DNA from: Lates calcarifer
Lineage: Eukaryota; Chordata; Actinopteri; Centropomidae
Length of the DNA stretch: 64,000 nucleotides
Assembly: GCF_001640805.2 (NCBI RefSeq)
Contig: NC_066838.1
Coordinates: forward strand, 22,441,928-22,505,927
Direction of reading: 5' to 3'
Under the pieces are notes generated by a model. That model saw only the letters and a program-made list of their open reading frames with translations. It had not been told where the DNA came from and made no database searches. Within the stretch, counting starts at the first letter, position 1, and every line of letters begins with the position of its first letter. The translations under genes were made by a program, and so were the position numbers. This document shows positions 37,455-49,863 of the stretch, piece by piece.

Positions 37455-37689
37455 TACATTGATTTCACTGATTAATTTTTTAAAACTCTATTCATAATAT
37501 TTAGTCTGTAAATGTGTAAAATAGTGGTTACAAAGATTGAAATTCCTTGAAAACAACTTAGTGTATTTTGGCATATTGTCCTTTCTTGAGGTAACCTTAA
37601 ATACAATTAGCTCAAGAGATCATTTCAATCATAAAAATGTGATGTAAAAGCATAATACGGTATCAGTTGGTATAATAGATGTGATTCTA

Positions 37690-37935
37690 TCCAGTGTATA
37701 TGGAGGTGGTCTGGAAATTCTGGAGAGTTACTGTGCCATACATGACATGTGTGTTGTTTCCTGCGGCTGTATGGAGACTGTGCTGCACTGCAAGCTGCAG
37801 GGAAGATTCCTGCGAGCTGGACACCATGTGGGAAAGATATGGCCATTACTGCCAGCAATCCCTCCAGTGCTGGAACAGGCCACATCAGTGTGGGGCTGTG
37901 GGTCCTTGTTAACATTATTGGCAGGTGGTGCGTAA
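37690..37935. other. Block open in several reading frames, function unknown
   Basis: Two plus-strand frames and a minus-strand frame are open across most of about 240 bases. One plus frame gives a Cys-rich string (CREDSCELDTMWERYGHYC within it); another runs to an ACATTATTGGCAG/GTGGTG donor-like site at about 37924. A weak acceptor precedes it at 37700. Which frame, if any, is coding cannot be decided, and an unrecognised retroposed sequence is equally possible. Confidence 0.3.
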
Positions 37936-39028
37936 AGCCAGTTGTCCTTGTTAGGACCCTGAAGGCAACTTCTCAAACTAAACTGAAAGCCTAGAGACCC
38001 TGTTAACTTCTTTTTAACCTTAAGCATGGGTACTGTGATGGATCAGAGGAGGAGACATTTCTTAGTCAGTAGAATTATTAGTTGTTTGTAGAAAAATATA
38101 AAATACTGTTGCTATGTAAGCTATTTGTTCTGAGGAGATGAGGTGGTTTTGAAATATGCAGTTGATAGTGCCTTTATCTCCACAAGAAGTACAGTGACTA
38201 CTTTAAATTCATTGATGGTTACCTTAAATTGTAACACAACTAGGTGATACAAAAATCATTTTTCATATGGATGTTTCCCAGTGCAGTGTTACTCAACATT
38301 ACTCAACTGACACAACAGCAGATGGTGCACTGTGCGTTTTTGTAGCACAGCAGCAAAAATTTTAATTAAATTAAAAAATTTAGGTTCTGAGATTTGTTCT
38401 TACACCTTGTTAATTGTTGCAAAACACAGTGAAATGATTTGCCACCACATTCGGTTTTTCTTAACACCTTTGTCCAAAAAGAGGCCTGAGATTTCACTTA
38501 GTAGGTACTTATACGAAACCACAGACAACCATTTATATGAATAGCAAGAACTGAAGTAATGCAACTCATGCTGACTTCTGAGTCTTTATTTTCTGCAGTA
38601 TACTTCCTTTGAAAAAAAAAAGTATAGCTTTGGAAGAGACGCATAACTGAGGATAAAGGGGATCTGAAGGTGAAGGATCATAAGGACTGAATTGTCTTTA
38701 GGGAGCATAGGAGATGAAACTACTGAGGGAAGTAAGAAAGACTAGGAGGAAAAACTAGTGCCTGTAGAAGGCCTGAAGGGATATATAGTTATGTCTGGCC
38801 ATCTTTCTCTCTTGCACACACATATTAACGCACACATTCATACTCACACACAAGGCTCTGTTTCTGTATTCCTTAATCAGCCTTCACCTACGCAAGGTTA
38901 AACAGTGCAAACATTTGTGGCTTCTAATTTATGAGCCGTTCAAATACGCCCTTATGTTCTTGTCACATCAGACGTCAGGGGGAGGGGCTCTGACGGAGGC
39001 CAATGTTGACAAGGCTTTGGTGACAGGT

Positions 39029-39060
39029 AGTGTGTGTGTGTGTGTGTATGTGTGTGTGTC
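39029..39060. repeat. (GT)n microsatellite
   Basis: An interrupted GT dinucleotide tract. Confidence 0.9.
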
Positions 39061-40469
39061 TAATGGGTCTTGTTTCTATAAAATTCAGAGCTTAATGAAA
39101 AAGTGGTGGATTGTTACAGAAAAGAAATATTTTTCAGGCCACCTTAGATAAAAGTTATATTCATGGTTTAAAATGCTCACCAGCTCCAGTCTCACAGGAT
39201 CTTCATCAGGGCAGAGAAAACAAAAATACTTTGGAAGAAGATGATGAAGCAAATGTAATATGGATGATTGTCATATTAATTGTACAATATATCCTGTATC
39301 TGTTTTTATTAATATAGTTTTTTAATTAATTAATCATAGATGCATTGGATATGCAGTTCAGTGAAAGTTGGTTAAATGCTACAAAGTACATCAAATATAT
39401 TCATTCCTAAAATTGAGTGCCAGGGTTTAGACGGCAATATTTATTTTCCTTACCCAAATAGTTTCTTTGTCAAAGGCCATTATACATTCCATCAAATATC
39501 TTATAAAATGTGCATTGTTCACTTGTATTGAAAGTACGCTCATAAGTGACTTTTGCATCCCATTCACCGAAATACACCTTGATAATTTAGCTTTTTTTCA
39601 CCACATGCATCCAGTTGTCAAAGACAGCCCCTTCAGCCAACCTGAAAAAAAAAAAACAACAAAAAACTCCATCCTCACCAACTGTTGGGAAAAATGAAAA
39701 ATCTCTGACAAGAGTTTGTCTCTCCCATTCTTCTGACAGCCCATATGTTTGCTCCTAGATCTCCACTCCAGGGGCTTCTGCAGCTGTCAGCATGTCTTGG
39801 AGTCCAGGTGAAACTGAGAAAAAGACAGACGAGAACATCTCAGCAGATGATGTGCTTTAATGCTGGCTACGAATCAAATCCAGATCCTCAACCAGTGCGC
39901 CTAACACTCATTAGGGTGGAGGCTTGGATGTACTGTATAAATATACTTGCAGATGTTTATTTGCTCCCTTCCTCTGGCAGGTTATCTTGAACAGATTGTG
40001 TCTCCTTAGCAGTGACACATAGGTGCTGACACATAGACAGATGGGTTGCTAGTTGCCCCCTTGGTCTCCCTCTGATGGCGTCTACAAGGATGGATGGGCT
40101 TATTTTTAAGGTACAATTGGTCATCGCACAACCTGCTGTGTATTTACTCAGTGATCTACTTGCATAGATCTTATTTACTCTTGGTAAATAACATCTAATC
40201 ATGAGCACATGCTGTGCGTATGGCAAGAGCCAAATAAATAAATCCTACTAGTACTTAGCCACGCTTATATTGGGGAAAAAATCACAAACACATAGACATT
40301 CTTTGGCCATTTTAATGCTGCATTTCTGCAACACGTTGGAATGCTTGCGACTTTGCCACATGACACTGCTGTTCACAGTTGATGCCAGTTAGAAGCTTCA
40401 GAAAGTAGAAGCAAGTACCTTTTTAAAGATGCTGCTTTGCAATTCTGAGCTGTAGCATGATGAGGCCAG

Positions 40470-40546
40470 ATTGTGTGTGTTTGTGTGTTTATGTGTGTGG
40501 TTGCACGTGTGTGTGTGTCCATGTCTGTCTGTCTGTCTGTCTGGCA
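40470..40546. repeat. Compound microsatellite, (GT)n then (GTCT)n
   Basis: Imperfect GT runs are followed by a tidy GTCT tetranucleotide tract. It generates spurious Cys/Val-rich and His/Thr-rich open frames on both strands. Confidence 0.9.
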
Positions 40547-41429
40547 GGCTGCTGTGCCAGGCTGGAGAGGGAGTCAGGAACAGTTCCACAGATCTAGGCA
40601 TTAAACTAATGTGCTGGGATCAGGGGCCAGTGCCTCGCAAGCTGTCTCTTTGGCTGAAGGCTATAATACGAATGGGCAGTGAGTGAGCACTGGCGCCCGT
40701 GATGGCACAGAAACCAAACACCTGTCTAAGTCCTGCTCCAGGCCCTATAAACACATATATTTCCATCTATGCAACGCCTCCTCTGGTTGTAATTAGTGTG
40801 ATCAACAATGGACCCAGGTGATGAGATGAATGCCCCTGCTTTGTTGGCAAGAGGGGTTGTTGAGAACCAATGACTAGTGGCAACCATGGGTGGGATCGTA
40901 CAATGGTAAAAGCCTATTATACTTTTAGCAAGCACATGGTGCTCTTTGTTAAATTTACACCTGTTACTATTTATCTCTGATTTAGCTCTTGCTGACCACA
41001 GCTGGGGAAATTTATAGTGTGCAAGGAGATGTTCAACAGCCATACCATTATTTTCTTTAACCTATGGTGTAAGAGACTTTACCTGAACTAACCTAAAGAG
41101 TTTTCATCACAAAAAAAAACAGATTTATTGTAAAAAAGTTCTAGACTTTTATCTATTTAGATATAATATGAACTAGACAGTGTGTCTTATCAGCAAGAAT
41201 AACTGCTGCAGGAAAACTGAGACTTAATAATTCAATATGAGAGGATTTTTTTTTTATTCTCAGTGATGAATTCCTCTTGACACGCTCACTGGTAGAAGAA
41301 GTTTCCTGACCGTGCTCCGAAGTGAAGCCGTGTCTTCTGTTCAAGTGGATGTTTTTCAACTCCTTCAGTCATCTTTATGTCTCTCTAATTTCATCTCTGA
41401 TCTGTCTCTGCCACAACACTGCCGCACAG

Positions 41430-41516
41430 GGCAGAAGCAATGGAGGAACGAAATAGGAGGAATGGATTTGTTGTCACACTGCCATCAACTTTTAGCCCCT
41501 TGACTCTCAGAGTAAG
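41430..41516 (+). CDS. Candidate exon E, phase 2 at both ends
   Basis: Eighty-seven bases (29 codons) lie between a GCCGCACAG acceptor, with a C/T-rich tract 20-60 bases upstream, and an excellent GTAAG/GTAAAG donor. In phase 2 it encodes a peptide starting AEAMEERNRRNGFVVTLPST and ending SPLTLRV. It joins exon C as TG/G (Trp) and candidate 63822 as AG/A (Arg). The phase-1 frame is also open to a TGA, which weakens the case. The product is unrecognised. Confidence 0.22.
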
Positions 41517-44500
41517 GTAAAGAAAATGAAATGCAGATCCCTTTGGGTATTGTGTCTTTTCAAAAGGATATGATATGGAGTTTATTTTCATTATCAGCTG
41601 TGGTATCTGTGTAGTGTGGGGGTGATTAGGTTGCACTTATAGCCTGGTGAAGTCTACTGGTAGATTTTTTTTTTCCCCTTGAAATTGTGGCTTGCTCTCT
41701 GTGTCCTTCCTAAGCTCTCTGCCTTCGCCAACATCACCAGGCTCATTGCTGTGTCTCATAAGAGACTTACATTCTCTCCTTGTCTGGCATTAGCAATTAC
41801 CGCCACCGTGGAAAGGTCAGGAGATGTTTTTAAAATGCGACCCAGGCCTTTGCCTGACTGCTCTACTGAAATGTTGTCATACATTTATTGAGTATCAAAT
41901 GAGGCTTCTGCAAGTAGTGCCAAGTAGAAAGCCTTGACATTCTGACATTTCATAACCAAGGTGAAAGCCTGTCAGAAGACTTTCTGTCTGTCCTTTGTCT
42001 CTTGAAGTGTAATCCTTGGTGGTAGATAATTCAAAATGAATTTGCAAGTGAACTGTATGTGTTTTGGGGTGTTTTAATATGAGAACTTTATGAGATACAG
42101 TAAATAGAACCATCAGACAAGAAAAAGAAGTAAGAGCAGAGTTTTAATGTTGATTCAGCTTCTGTTTGTATTATGACAGTTCCACAGTTGGTGACAAATT
42201 TAATAGATATTCATCTAAATGGCTATGCTCTATTTTAGAGATAATTAAACAGACTTGGAGAAACAATACCATTTGCAACATGGCAGAAATTGAATTCCCA
42301 TGTTCACAGGTTGTTTAATTTTCCTTAAGGTTGATAACAGAATTGCCAAATATGTGCAGTAAGCACATTACATATCATCATAATTAGTCAGTCCTATGTT
42401 TCATACTAGATTACACACTCATGATGTGCAGATTTTTAGACACACATGCATACACATATATTTCAGGTTACATATATTTTAGATATATTTTAGATGACAT
42501 TCTTATCTAATTTTTTAATTGCTCTTAGTTTCATTCAGTTTTAATCCTGTTCATTAAGCTGAATCTGTGCTATAGGTGTGGGCTCTTTCAGCAGAGGGAT
42601 AAGATTTTCCCACTCTCCTCCATTTTGATTGTAATGGTAAAATGTAAGCCCTAATGTAAGCCTAATTCACTTCACCCCTCAGCAGTTTAGGCTTTGCCTC
42701 ATCCATCTCACTTAGAAACTGCACAGCCAGATCCCGGCTGTATAAAGACATCAGCTTTATTACACTGCCTAACACAAGGATGCTAAATTATTTATCTTAT
42801 TTAGCTATCGTATTGCAAATAACTGTTAGACACAGAGTTATAGCGTTCTAGTTATAGTCTGCTCTGTCCACTATTCTGCTGTTCTGGATTGCGAAGGAGG
42901 TGCTTGAATAATGAAGAAAAATAGAAAACATTTTTAAAGGTCACATCTGTATATATCAGATTTGCTTCTGGTTTCATTGTAGTGGTTCTGTAAATGTCCA
43001 TAAACAGTGTTAACTGTAATTCAGTTGTCATGTTTTGCCTATTCTTTTTTTTTTTTTTAAATCCCATATTCAGAAATGTATTCGTGCATTAAAAATTTAA
43101 AGAGATGTGACAGCAAAACAGGTGTTCTATTCACATCAGTAACTTGATAAGAATATTAAAAAGCAGGGATAAAGAGCACACACATCACATAGGACTTCAT
43201 ATTTACAAATGAGACAAGCCAGTCTTTGCAGCAAGAAAAGATGAATACTACCCCATATGTAATTATAGCAAATGCATGCTGGGATATAGATTTGCTCCAA
43301 GCTAAATGGAGAACAAGATGGATCATGGCCTTTTGATAAATACATTTTCTATGTCAAAAACACAAAAAAGCCCCAGGTTCATCTCATGGCAGACTCCTGT
43401 AGCTACAGCTTGTACAGAGGTTGCAATTTTACATGCAATATCCCTTCATTACATATTTTGCAGCTTCACTAAAATGTTTCGAAATCTTGTGACTATATAT
43501 TTTTTTTTATCAATTTGAGAATACCTTTAAAATGCCTTTTTTGTGTAATGAATAGACTAATTGCAAGTAATTATAATAACAGGTATGTGGCTGGGGAAGC
43601 AGAAACCTGCAATTCTATGGATTGGCTGGATCATTATCATCTGGTCTGCATAGGCCTCTGTCTCTGCTGGCTTTGTGTTCAAGCTCTCTCGTTCCACTTC
43701 CTTACAGCCGGGGAAAGATAAGGGCACAAGAACAATGAGCGGAAGGTGCATCATTTGTTTAGCTGATAAATTATGGATAGCATTTCTGATAGGAGACCAT
43801 GGCCTTTACCTGAGCATGACACCCCCATGCCCTTATACTGTCATATTCCTCCTCCAGCATGCCCACAATGCTAATAAATAATGATAAGAGATCCAACTTT
43901 GGGGTCGGTTGAAGAAGAACAAAATCTTTTAAGACGTTGCTGTTCTACAGTGCCAGTGTGCTTTAAGCAGGCAGTAATGAACAGAAGGAAAATTCAGCTC
44001 TGTTTATTTGTTATACTTCTGTGCCTGTCTTGTTTTAGTGAGGCCAAATTTCCACTTTTGCCATGCTTCTAACTTTTTTGCCATTCCCAATTCTCAGTTC
44101 AATCATGGCTGCTACTGGTCTTCCCCTCCATTCTCTTCTTGCAACCCTAGTGCTGCTGTAATTGTTTTGGTTTTTACACCTCCTTAAGAGTGCAGCAGAG
44201 TAGAAGAGTGCAGCAATGTAAAAATACTCCATTACTCCATTACAGGTAAAAATCTTGCATGAAAAATACTGAAGCATCAGTGTGTAAGCAGCATGCTATT
44301 GCATCAGTATATAGCTACTGGAGGTGGAGCTAGTTTGAAAGGCTTTACTTACAATTTTATATACAGTTTTATATACAGAGGACACCAGATAAATCTGAGG
44401 GGTTATGAGACAACTAATTGAAGACAAATGATTTTTGATTCTGATTCACAATCTGTTTTAGTTTTGACTTTTTCTTTTTCATTTTGTGAGATGTGATCAT

Positions 44501-46009
44501 TAGAACATGTGAGAACTTAAGAGGAAAAATTCAGTATTTGATAGAGCTGTTAATGCAAAATTCTCAGACATATGAAATTTGACCCTGACTACACTGCTTT
44601 TTGTAATACAGAAGCCAAAAAGGTTGGAAATCACTGGTTTAAGCTTTGATAATATATTGTAATTAAAAAGCTTGTTATATTATCCATTGTGTAAAATCTT
44701 AATCTCAAAACTAACTAGTAACTAAAACTGTAAACAAATGTAATGGAGGAGAAAGTACAATATTGAATGGGGGAATGGGGGATACGAGTGACTTCTATTT
44801 GAACACAGTTATATGCCATTAAAAGAGCTGGTCATTCATTGTAATGTACATAATGGTGCTACAGCAGAAACTTTGTAAGTGGTAAGTAACACACACTGAA
44901 TCATTTGAATCACTTGAGTTTCTAAGTGTTTAAAATCTGGGGAGATGAGGGAAATCGACTTTTTAATAAAGCTTGTTTTAAACACAAGACTGCTAATGAC
45001 AGTGTCAAGAATATTTTCACAATCTCAACACCCAACAAGCATATAAACAAAACCTAAATGAAATAGAATCATTTAAGGAACTATAGCTTAGATGATATGT
45101 TTGGATGAAGGTGGACAAACAAAACCAAGCTGAATTTCACTTAAATGGTCTGCATGCCATGGAAGCAAACAACAAAAATTGGCCACAAACATGAGGCACA
45201 GCCACTGGGTAAAAGTAATCACAGCTCCTGTGCAGAAAATGGAAAAATAACACCTTGATTTACCGTGTGAGGAAGAGCTACATCCCTGTGAAAGACATCC
45301 CTCTGAAAAGTATTTCTGGGAATAACAGGGGCAGATGTGTGCAATTTTAGAGATCCAGTCAGGAGACACTGACGGAGAGAGAAGAGAAAGATCATCCTGC
45401 TCCTTGTATTTTTATCTACCTCTCTGTGTGATTAATGCCAGCTAAAAGCCCCTCTGACCTTTCTGATAGATTTATGGACTTCACGGTACAATAACTTAGT
45501 GTTTCCTTGTGCATTCATTTTCTCTACATTGATATTTGTCATTTACAGGGTTCAGAGTTTGGCCTTTTCTCTCCCACATGAATTGTTTGCTTCCTACGTT
45601 GATTGGCTCACAGTCCCCCAGGCTTGTCACGGGGAGGTATAAGTGGTCTGTTGTCATCTCCACAGGTACAGCACAATTCACTGGAAAGGTTGTTAACAGG
45701 ATGATGTGAACCACTAATCCTTAATGCACCTTAGTTTTATATATGGTTTCAAGTCAGAGTTGGTACTCCTGGTTGAGCCTATCATTTATTTGGTTGCTAT
45801 CAAACAAAACTGTATTTTAAAGTTTTTCCCAATAAATAAATATCAGTACGTATTATTGTGTATTATGTATTGTGTTTGTTTTATATTTCTTTCTTCAAAA
45901 TTGAAATTACAAATGCAGCTCAATCATAAATAAAAATATTAACTTGTGGAGAGAAATAAATAGGCAGATAAATACAGATGAATAAATAATCTTTGAAAGT
46001 TTTTAGAAC
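41517..46009. other. Non-coding stretch with one large dispersed repeat
   Basis: Holds the 44165-44765 repeat, a T tract near 43044-43060 and a TAAT-containing block around 43555-43700. The frame at 43881-44072 has a hydrophobic stretch resembling a signal peptide but no start context or splice support. Confidence 0.5.
44165..44765 (-). repeat. Near full-length teleost dispersed repeat
   Basis: Recognisable words in order are gtgcagcagagtagaagagt, aaaaatactccattactcc, actggaggtggagctagttt, aactagtaactaaaactgt and taatggaggagaaagtacaa. They occur in a high-copy percomorph repeat of about this size; 11120-11215 is a related fragment in the other orientation. No coding capacity is seen. The class is unknown to me. 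Confidence 0.6.
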
Positions 46010-46297
46010 GTTGTATTAAAAAATTTTCGGTCATTTGAGCCGCTTGTGAAATCAAGACAGACTGTTGGCAGTACGGTTGTTTCAATAAAGTTAATTGAAA
46101 CACAAATAGTTTGTTACTATGCCGCTGAAAAACACTTTTATACACATCTAACCGTGAGAAAAAGGTAACACTGTCCGCTTCTACTTTGATGTGTTTCATT
46201 TTATTGGTTGTCTTAAGCTCTCAGCCCTGTTATTTTAAAGGTAAAGGGGCGTGGTTATAAAGCGTAAGAGCGACTACGGACTCAAGCGGAGGTAGCT

Positions 46298-46396
46298 ATG
46301 TCAGCACTGTGGAGAGTGAGTTTGTCCATAGCTTCGGTTAATGCCGTTATAAAGTTGCCACAAGGATGCCTGAGGAATTACTGTTATCTGGTCAAG
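46298..46396 (+). CDS. Candidate first coding exon, presequence-like N-terminus
   Basis: The ATG lies about 40 bases after the TATA-like word, in a CpG-rich setting. Up to the AAG/GTGCGC donor (46397) there are 33 codons, starting MSALWRVSLSIASVNAVIKL and containing Arg and Lys but no Asp or Glu, like a mitochondrial matrix-targeting presequence (inference). An earlier GTGAGT donor at 46316 would leave only MSALWR. Both donors leave in phase 0. Without splicing the frame ends at TAA 46421-46423. I do not recognise the protein, and the ATG could instead be an upstream ORF in a 5' leader. Confidence 0.38.
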
Positions 46397-46675
46397 GTGC
46401 GCGTGTTTAATTATTCAAGTTAATGTACAAATTCGATGCAGTTTGTAAAATTTGTGTAGCTAATCGCAAGTAGCGCGTTAGCATGCTAAGGACATTAGCG
46501 TAGCTCTCAATATGCCAGTAATCTACGTTACTGTCATACAGTTTGTGGTCACTGTATATCCTCACTGTGCTTTAGAGGTGTCAGCTAAGCTAAGGCTAAC
46601 ACTAATACTGTATGAGACTTGAGCGTTTTGCGATTAAAATGACGGAAGAGACCGATATCTGTATTTATTACGTAG

Positions 46676-46800
46676 GGGACCAGGAAACCCTCCTTGGACT
46701 GTTGCGGAGCCAGACTGAAATCCACTCAATTTTTCCCCGCCAATCCCCGTCCATTGTCCATTGTCCGTCTTTGTCTTGACCATGCTTCAAGCCCGGATTT
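46676..46800 (+). CDS. Candidate second exon of the 46 kb gene
   Basis: The acceptor TTATTACGTAG and the donor GATTT/GTGAGT enclose 125 bases with several CpG. In phase 0 they are fully open, starting GTRKPSLDCCGARLKSTQFF and leaving in phase 2. A second frame is open for about 33 codons. An ATG at 46782-46784 in decent context (gaccATGc) offers an alternative start, which would make the upstream part 5' leader. Position inside the CpG block supports this being transcribed sequence. Confidence 0.3.
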
Positions 46801-49792
46801 GTGAGTATTAACTAGTTTTGAACCTGCGTTTTATTTTGGTAGCTTACACCTACAATTACCTGAATACATATGAAATATATTATTTTGTCTAATGTTCTTT
46901 GCAATATTTGGAGTAACTTTAAGTTAGACTAAAGTCATTAATTGTATTCTAAGAACAGTGTGTATAATTTCAATAGAGTTTATTTTGAGTTATTTAAGAG
47001 TTTACAAGGATAATGGTACTTGAATGCATGAAATTCTTAGTGGGATTTAAAACATATTTTTATGTATTCCAATCAAACCTAAGTATTGTTAAAAGTAGAA
47101 GGGCCTCACCCATAGTACTACAACAACTATCTGTAGGTAGTAAAACATATCTAGCCTATCCACCTATCCAGGTGCTACACCAAAATGAAGAAAAGTTTTG
47201 TTTATTATTAGCACAACAGGTGTTGACATAACATGAATGATAAGTAAGGTCCGGTGCGAATTAAGTTTTAAACTGCTAAGGGAACATACCCAACGCCGTG
47301 TGGACATGTTGAAAAGGGGGAAACATCTGAAAGCTATAAAGAAATATGATCTGCTGCTGTCAGTAGCGCACTACAGAAAGTGACAGCGTGTTTCCTAGCA
47401 ACACTGGCTCACGGATGTCAGTCAACCACTGACTGGGAGCTGCCCAACCAGAGACTTGAAGTTTAGACAATGTTTCCATTAATATGTCTAAATGCAAGTT
47501 TATTTTCTTTGGAAATTGGAAAATAGCTGCAGTATAATTACAGTTTATGTTGCCTTGAACAAAAAGTGAGGAGAATTCAATTTTCAGTTTGACTAATGAT
47601 GTACTTGTGCAAGACCATTCTTTTATTTTGTAGATTTTGTAGAGTAGATACAACCCCTGAGTAATTTGGGTATCAATACAGGATAGATTTTTACATGATG
47701 TCAGAATGCTCCTCTAGATATACCCACAAAAAATTCCCATGGTCTCCTTGAGTCGGATTTATTCCACGAGAATAGACAACCTTTACTCATTCTTGCACTG
47801 TGTTACTTTTCCAATCAGAGCAGTTAAAGTGCCTGCTCCGCTTGCCATACTATCAGAAAACCGTTTTCATCATAAAAGATGGCGAGTAACTCATATTAAA
47901 ACACATTAACAAATGCAATCACACAATATGCGGTTGTGTTATTTGTAAATGTCCAATAGTTCATCAGAAGAGTTTACTGAGTTGTGAGTCATTTATGTAA
48001 TAAAGTTTTTCTTCTCAATACTACTGAAGTTACAGTTTATACTAACATTATAAATCTATGTTGGAGTGAAATTAACACAAAGAAATCATTCATGTAGAAT
48101 TCTGTGTAATGACACAGACGAGGGTAAGTGTGCTTTTCCATCTCTGCTGGTGATTTTGGATACTTCCCCTACTACATGTCTATGTAGCTCACTGTGCACA
48201 CTCTGTACTTTTGTAGGTAGTACATTTTGACAGGGTAGTGTTGTCTCAAATCAAACACGGCCATTGTGTGCTTACTTGAAAAGACAATGGTATAATTTTA
48301 CCATGATTGCTGGCATCATCTACTGGACGTTACTCTGCCATCAACATGCCTGCTGTTTTCTCTGTTGCAGCCGTTGCAACAGCTGCAGTTTCCTTTGCTG
48401 CCATTTTCACAAATTTGAAAATTGGTTGGTGGTCCCTCCCTTTCCGCTATGTAGCTTAGATAGCAAGCATCGAGGATGGGAAGTGTCCAGTGTTTCACAC
48501 TCAACTTTTTGACTGTTACAAGTGCATCATTAGGGTACTCAGTGCACTGTATGTTGCCATAATTGTCAGTATAAATTCACTTATGCACTCAAAATAGCAA
48601 GTGTAAGTACAGAAGAGTGCAAAATGACTCTATACTGTCTGGAGAAAAAACTTCCATGTGCAATACTGTGCTCTCATGTGAGGCGTAGTTCTACACAACA
48701 CGATCAGCTTGACCATCACTGACATGTGACCTCGCCCTCCTCCAGCTGAATCTTTCTATTGGCCATTAACAGTAGAGGAAGACTTGCTCAGCTTTCTGCA
48801 CTCGTCAGCTGTGGTTAGTGTCATGAGTTTGTTCCGATCAGGGGCACTGCTTCAGGCGACAACAAGACATTGCTTGATTTACACCCATTATTTTCTTGTA
48901 TTTTCCAGTGGGATTTGAAGGAAGAGAAAACAAGTCCTGCTGCACGAAATATCTTACTTGGAAGCAAATCTACTGTTTCTGAGGCACACTTTTTTACAGA
49001 ATTTGTCCTTTTTACACACTTAAAGTTAGAACTGTAAAAAAAATATTTTCTGTATTTATTTTATTGAGAATAATATGTTGGTAGTGAAACTGCATTAGCT
49101 TGTCAACTAAACAATTAATAGATCAGTCAGATGATATATATATCATGTAACATTCGCTGATTAGACCCTCAGTGTGTGCATTTCTCTTCTTTTTCTGAGT
49201 TTATATCTCCGGCAGTTGGAATCAATTCCTTAGCTGTCAGACAAAATAGATAATATTAAGACTTTACTTGAGGCTTGGTCTGAGATTTGCCATCAATTTT
49301 GGCATATCACAGGCTAAATGATTAATATAGTAATACAAAATGATAAATAGATTGAGACAATAATTTTTTAGCTTTTTTGTTATTATTATCAACAAATTTA
49401 ATTTTAAAATAAGACCCAAACCAGCCTAATCCTAACGCTGCTAACAGGTACAGTATTGTCTGAATAGCCACAGGCTGATGTAATTTATTCCTCTGTGGCA
49501 TTTGAAATGCATAAAATACATGAATACCTTATATTAGTAGTATATAAAAAAAGTCATATGTTCAATAAATCCAAGAAATAATTTGTACATTTTACTCAAG
49601 CTTGTCAAATAACAGGTAAAATGGATGCTGGCTACTGTACTATCTATAGCACTAGCCGTCTATGCATGTGAGCAGAGGACAGTGAGATGGGCCAAAGTGT
49701 TCAAGGTTCAGTGAAGGCAGATTTCCTCTTACAAAGCTGTATCAGCTGTCCCATAACTTAACAAGTACAGACAGCTCCCTTTTTGTGTCCAG
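46801..49792. other. Non-coding stretch (putative intron)
   Basis: Contains a repeat-like block at 49236-49375 and, less certainly, further repeat-derived DNA around 48130-48720. An AAGATGGCG word (YY1-like) occurs near 47876. The open frames at 47013-47231 and 48264-48512 show nothing recognisable. Confidence 0.5.
49236..49375 (-). repeat. Teleost dispersed repeat fragment (AGGGCTGCAACTAA type)
   Basis: The words acaaaatagataatattaag, ttttggcatatcacaggc, taaatgattaatat and gattgagacaataat follow the interior of a common fish repeat whose other end reads agggctgcaactaa. A short piece of that end occurs at 58996-59042. It is diverged. Confidence 0.45.
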
Positions 49793-49863
49793 TCAGAATT
49801 GTCCCGGCACCTCAGACAAACCCCACTTGAAATTCAGGCCCCTTCATGGAGCTCTCCATCTCG
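49793..49863 (+). CDS. Candidate exon with strong splice signals
   Basis: The acceptor is agctccctttttgtgtccag and the donor is CATCTCG/GTGAGT; both are close to consensus and 71 bases apart in a GC-richer patch. Two frames are open. Entered in phase 2 it starts QNCPGTSDKPHLKFRPLHGA and leaves in phase 1, fitting 46676-46800 before and 50620-50702 after. Entered in phase 0 it gives SELSRHLRQTPLEIQAPSWS and leaves in phase 2. The frame cannot be chosen from the sequence alone. Confidence 0.28.

Larger units (their letters stand above)
30581..41429. other. Long non-coding stretch
   Basis: It contains a dispersed repeat (33376-33517), CAC/GTTT/GT microsatellites, a multi-frame open block (37690-37935) and scattered TAAT-rich sequence (for example about 35560-35630). 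A strong acceptor at about 31165 leads into closed frames. The listed open frames have no consistent splice support. Confidence 0.5.
46010..46830. promoter_or_regulatory. CpG-rich promoter-like block
   Basis: I count about 26 CpG in 46240-46830 and several more back to 46010, whereas neighbouring stretches of equal length have only a few. An inverted CCAAT (ATTGG, 46203-46207), a GGGGCGTGG KLF/SP-like site (46246-46254) and a TTATAA TATA-like word (46255-46260) lie just upstream of an ATG at 46298. CpG retention in otherwise depleted vertebrate DNA indicates a germline-unmethylated promoter. This is the best-supported regulatory feature in the window. The inverted CCAAT and an opposite-strand open frame starting at 46199 would also allow divergent transcription. 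Confidence 0.6.

Noticed and set aside
39741..39808. Segment between a good TTCTGACAG acceptor and a CCAG/GTGAAA donor.
   Set aside because: Two frames are open, phase 2 is closed, and the surroundings look repeat-like. I could not choose a model.
43881..44072. 63-codon frame with a hydrophobic signal-peptide-like stretch.
   Set aside because: Abuts a dispersed repeat, the hydrophobic part is C-terminal rather than N-terminal, and no splice support exists.
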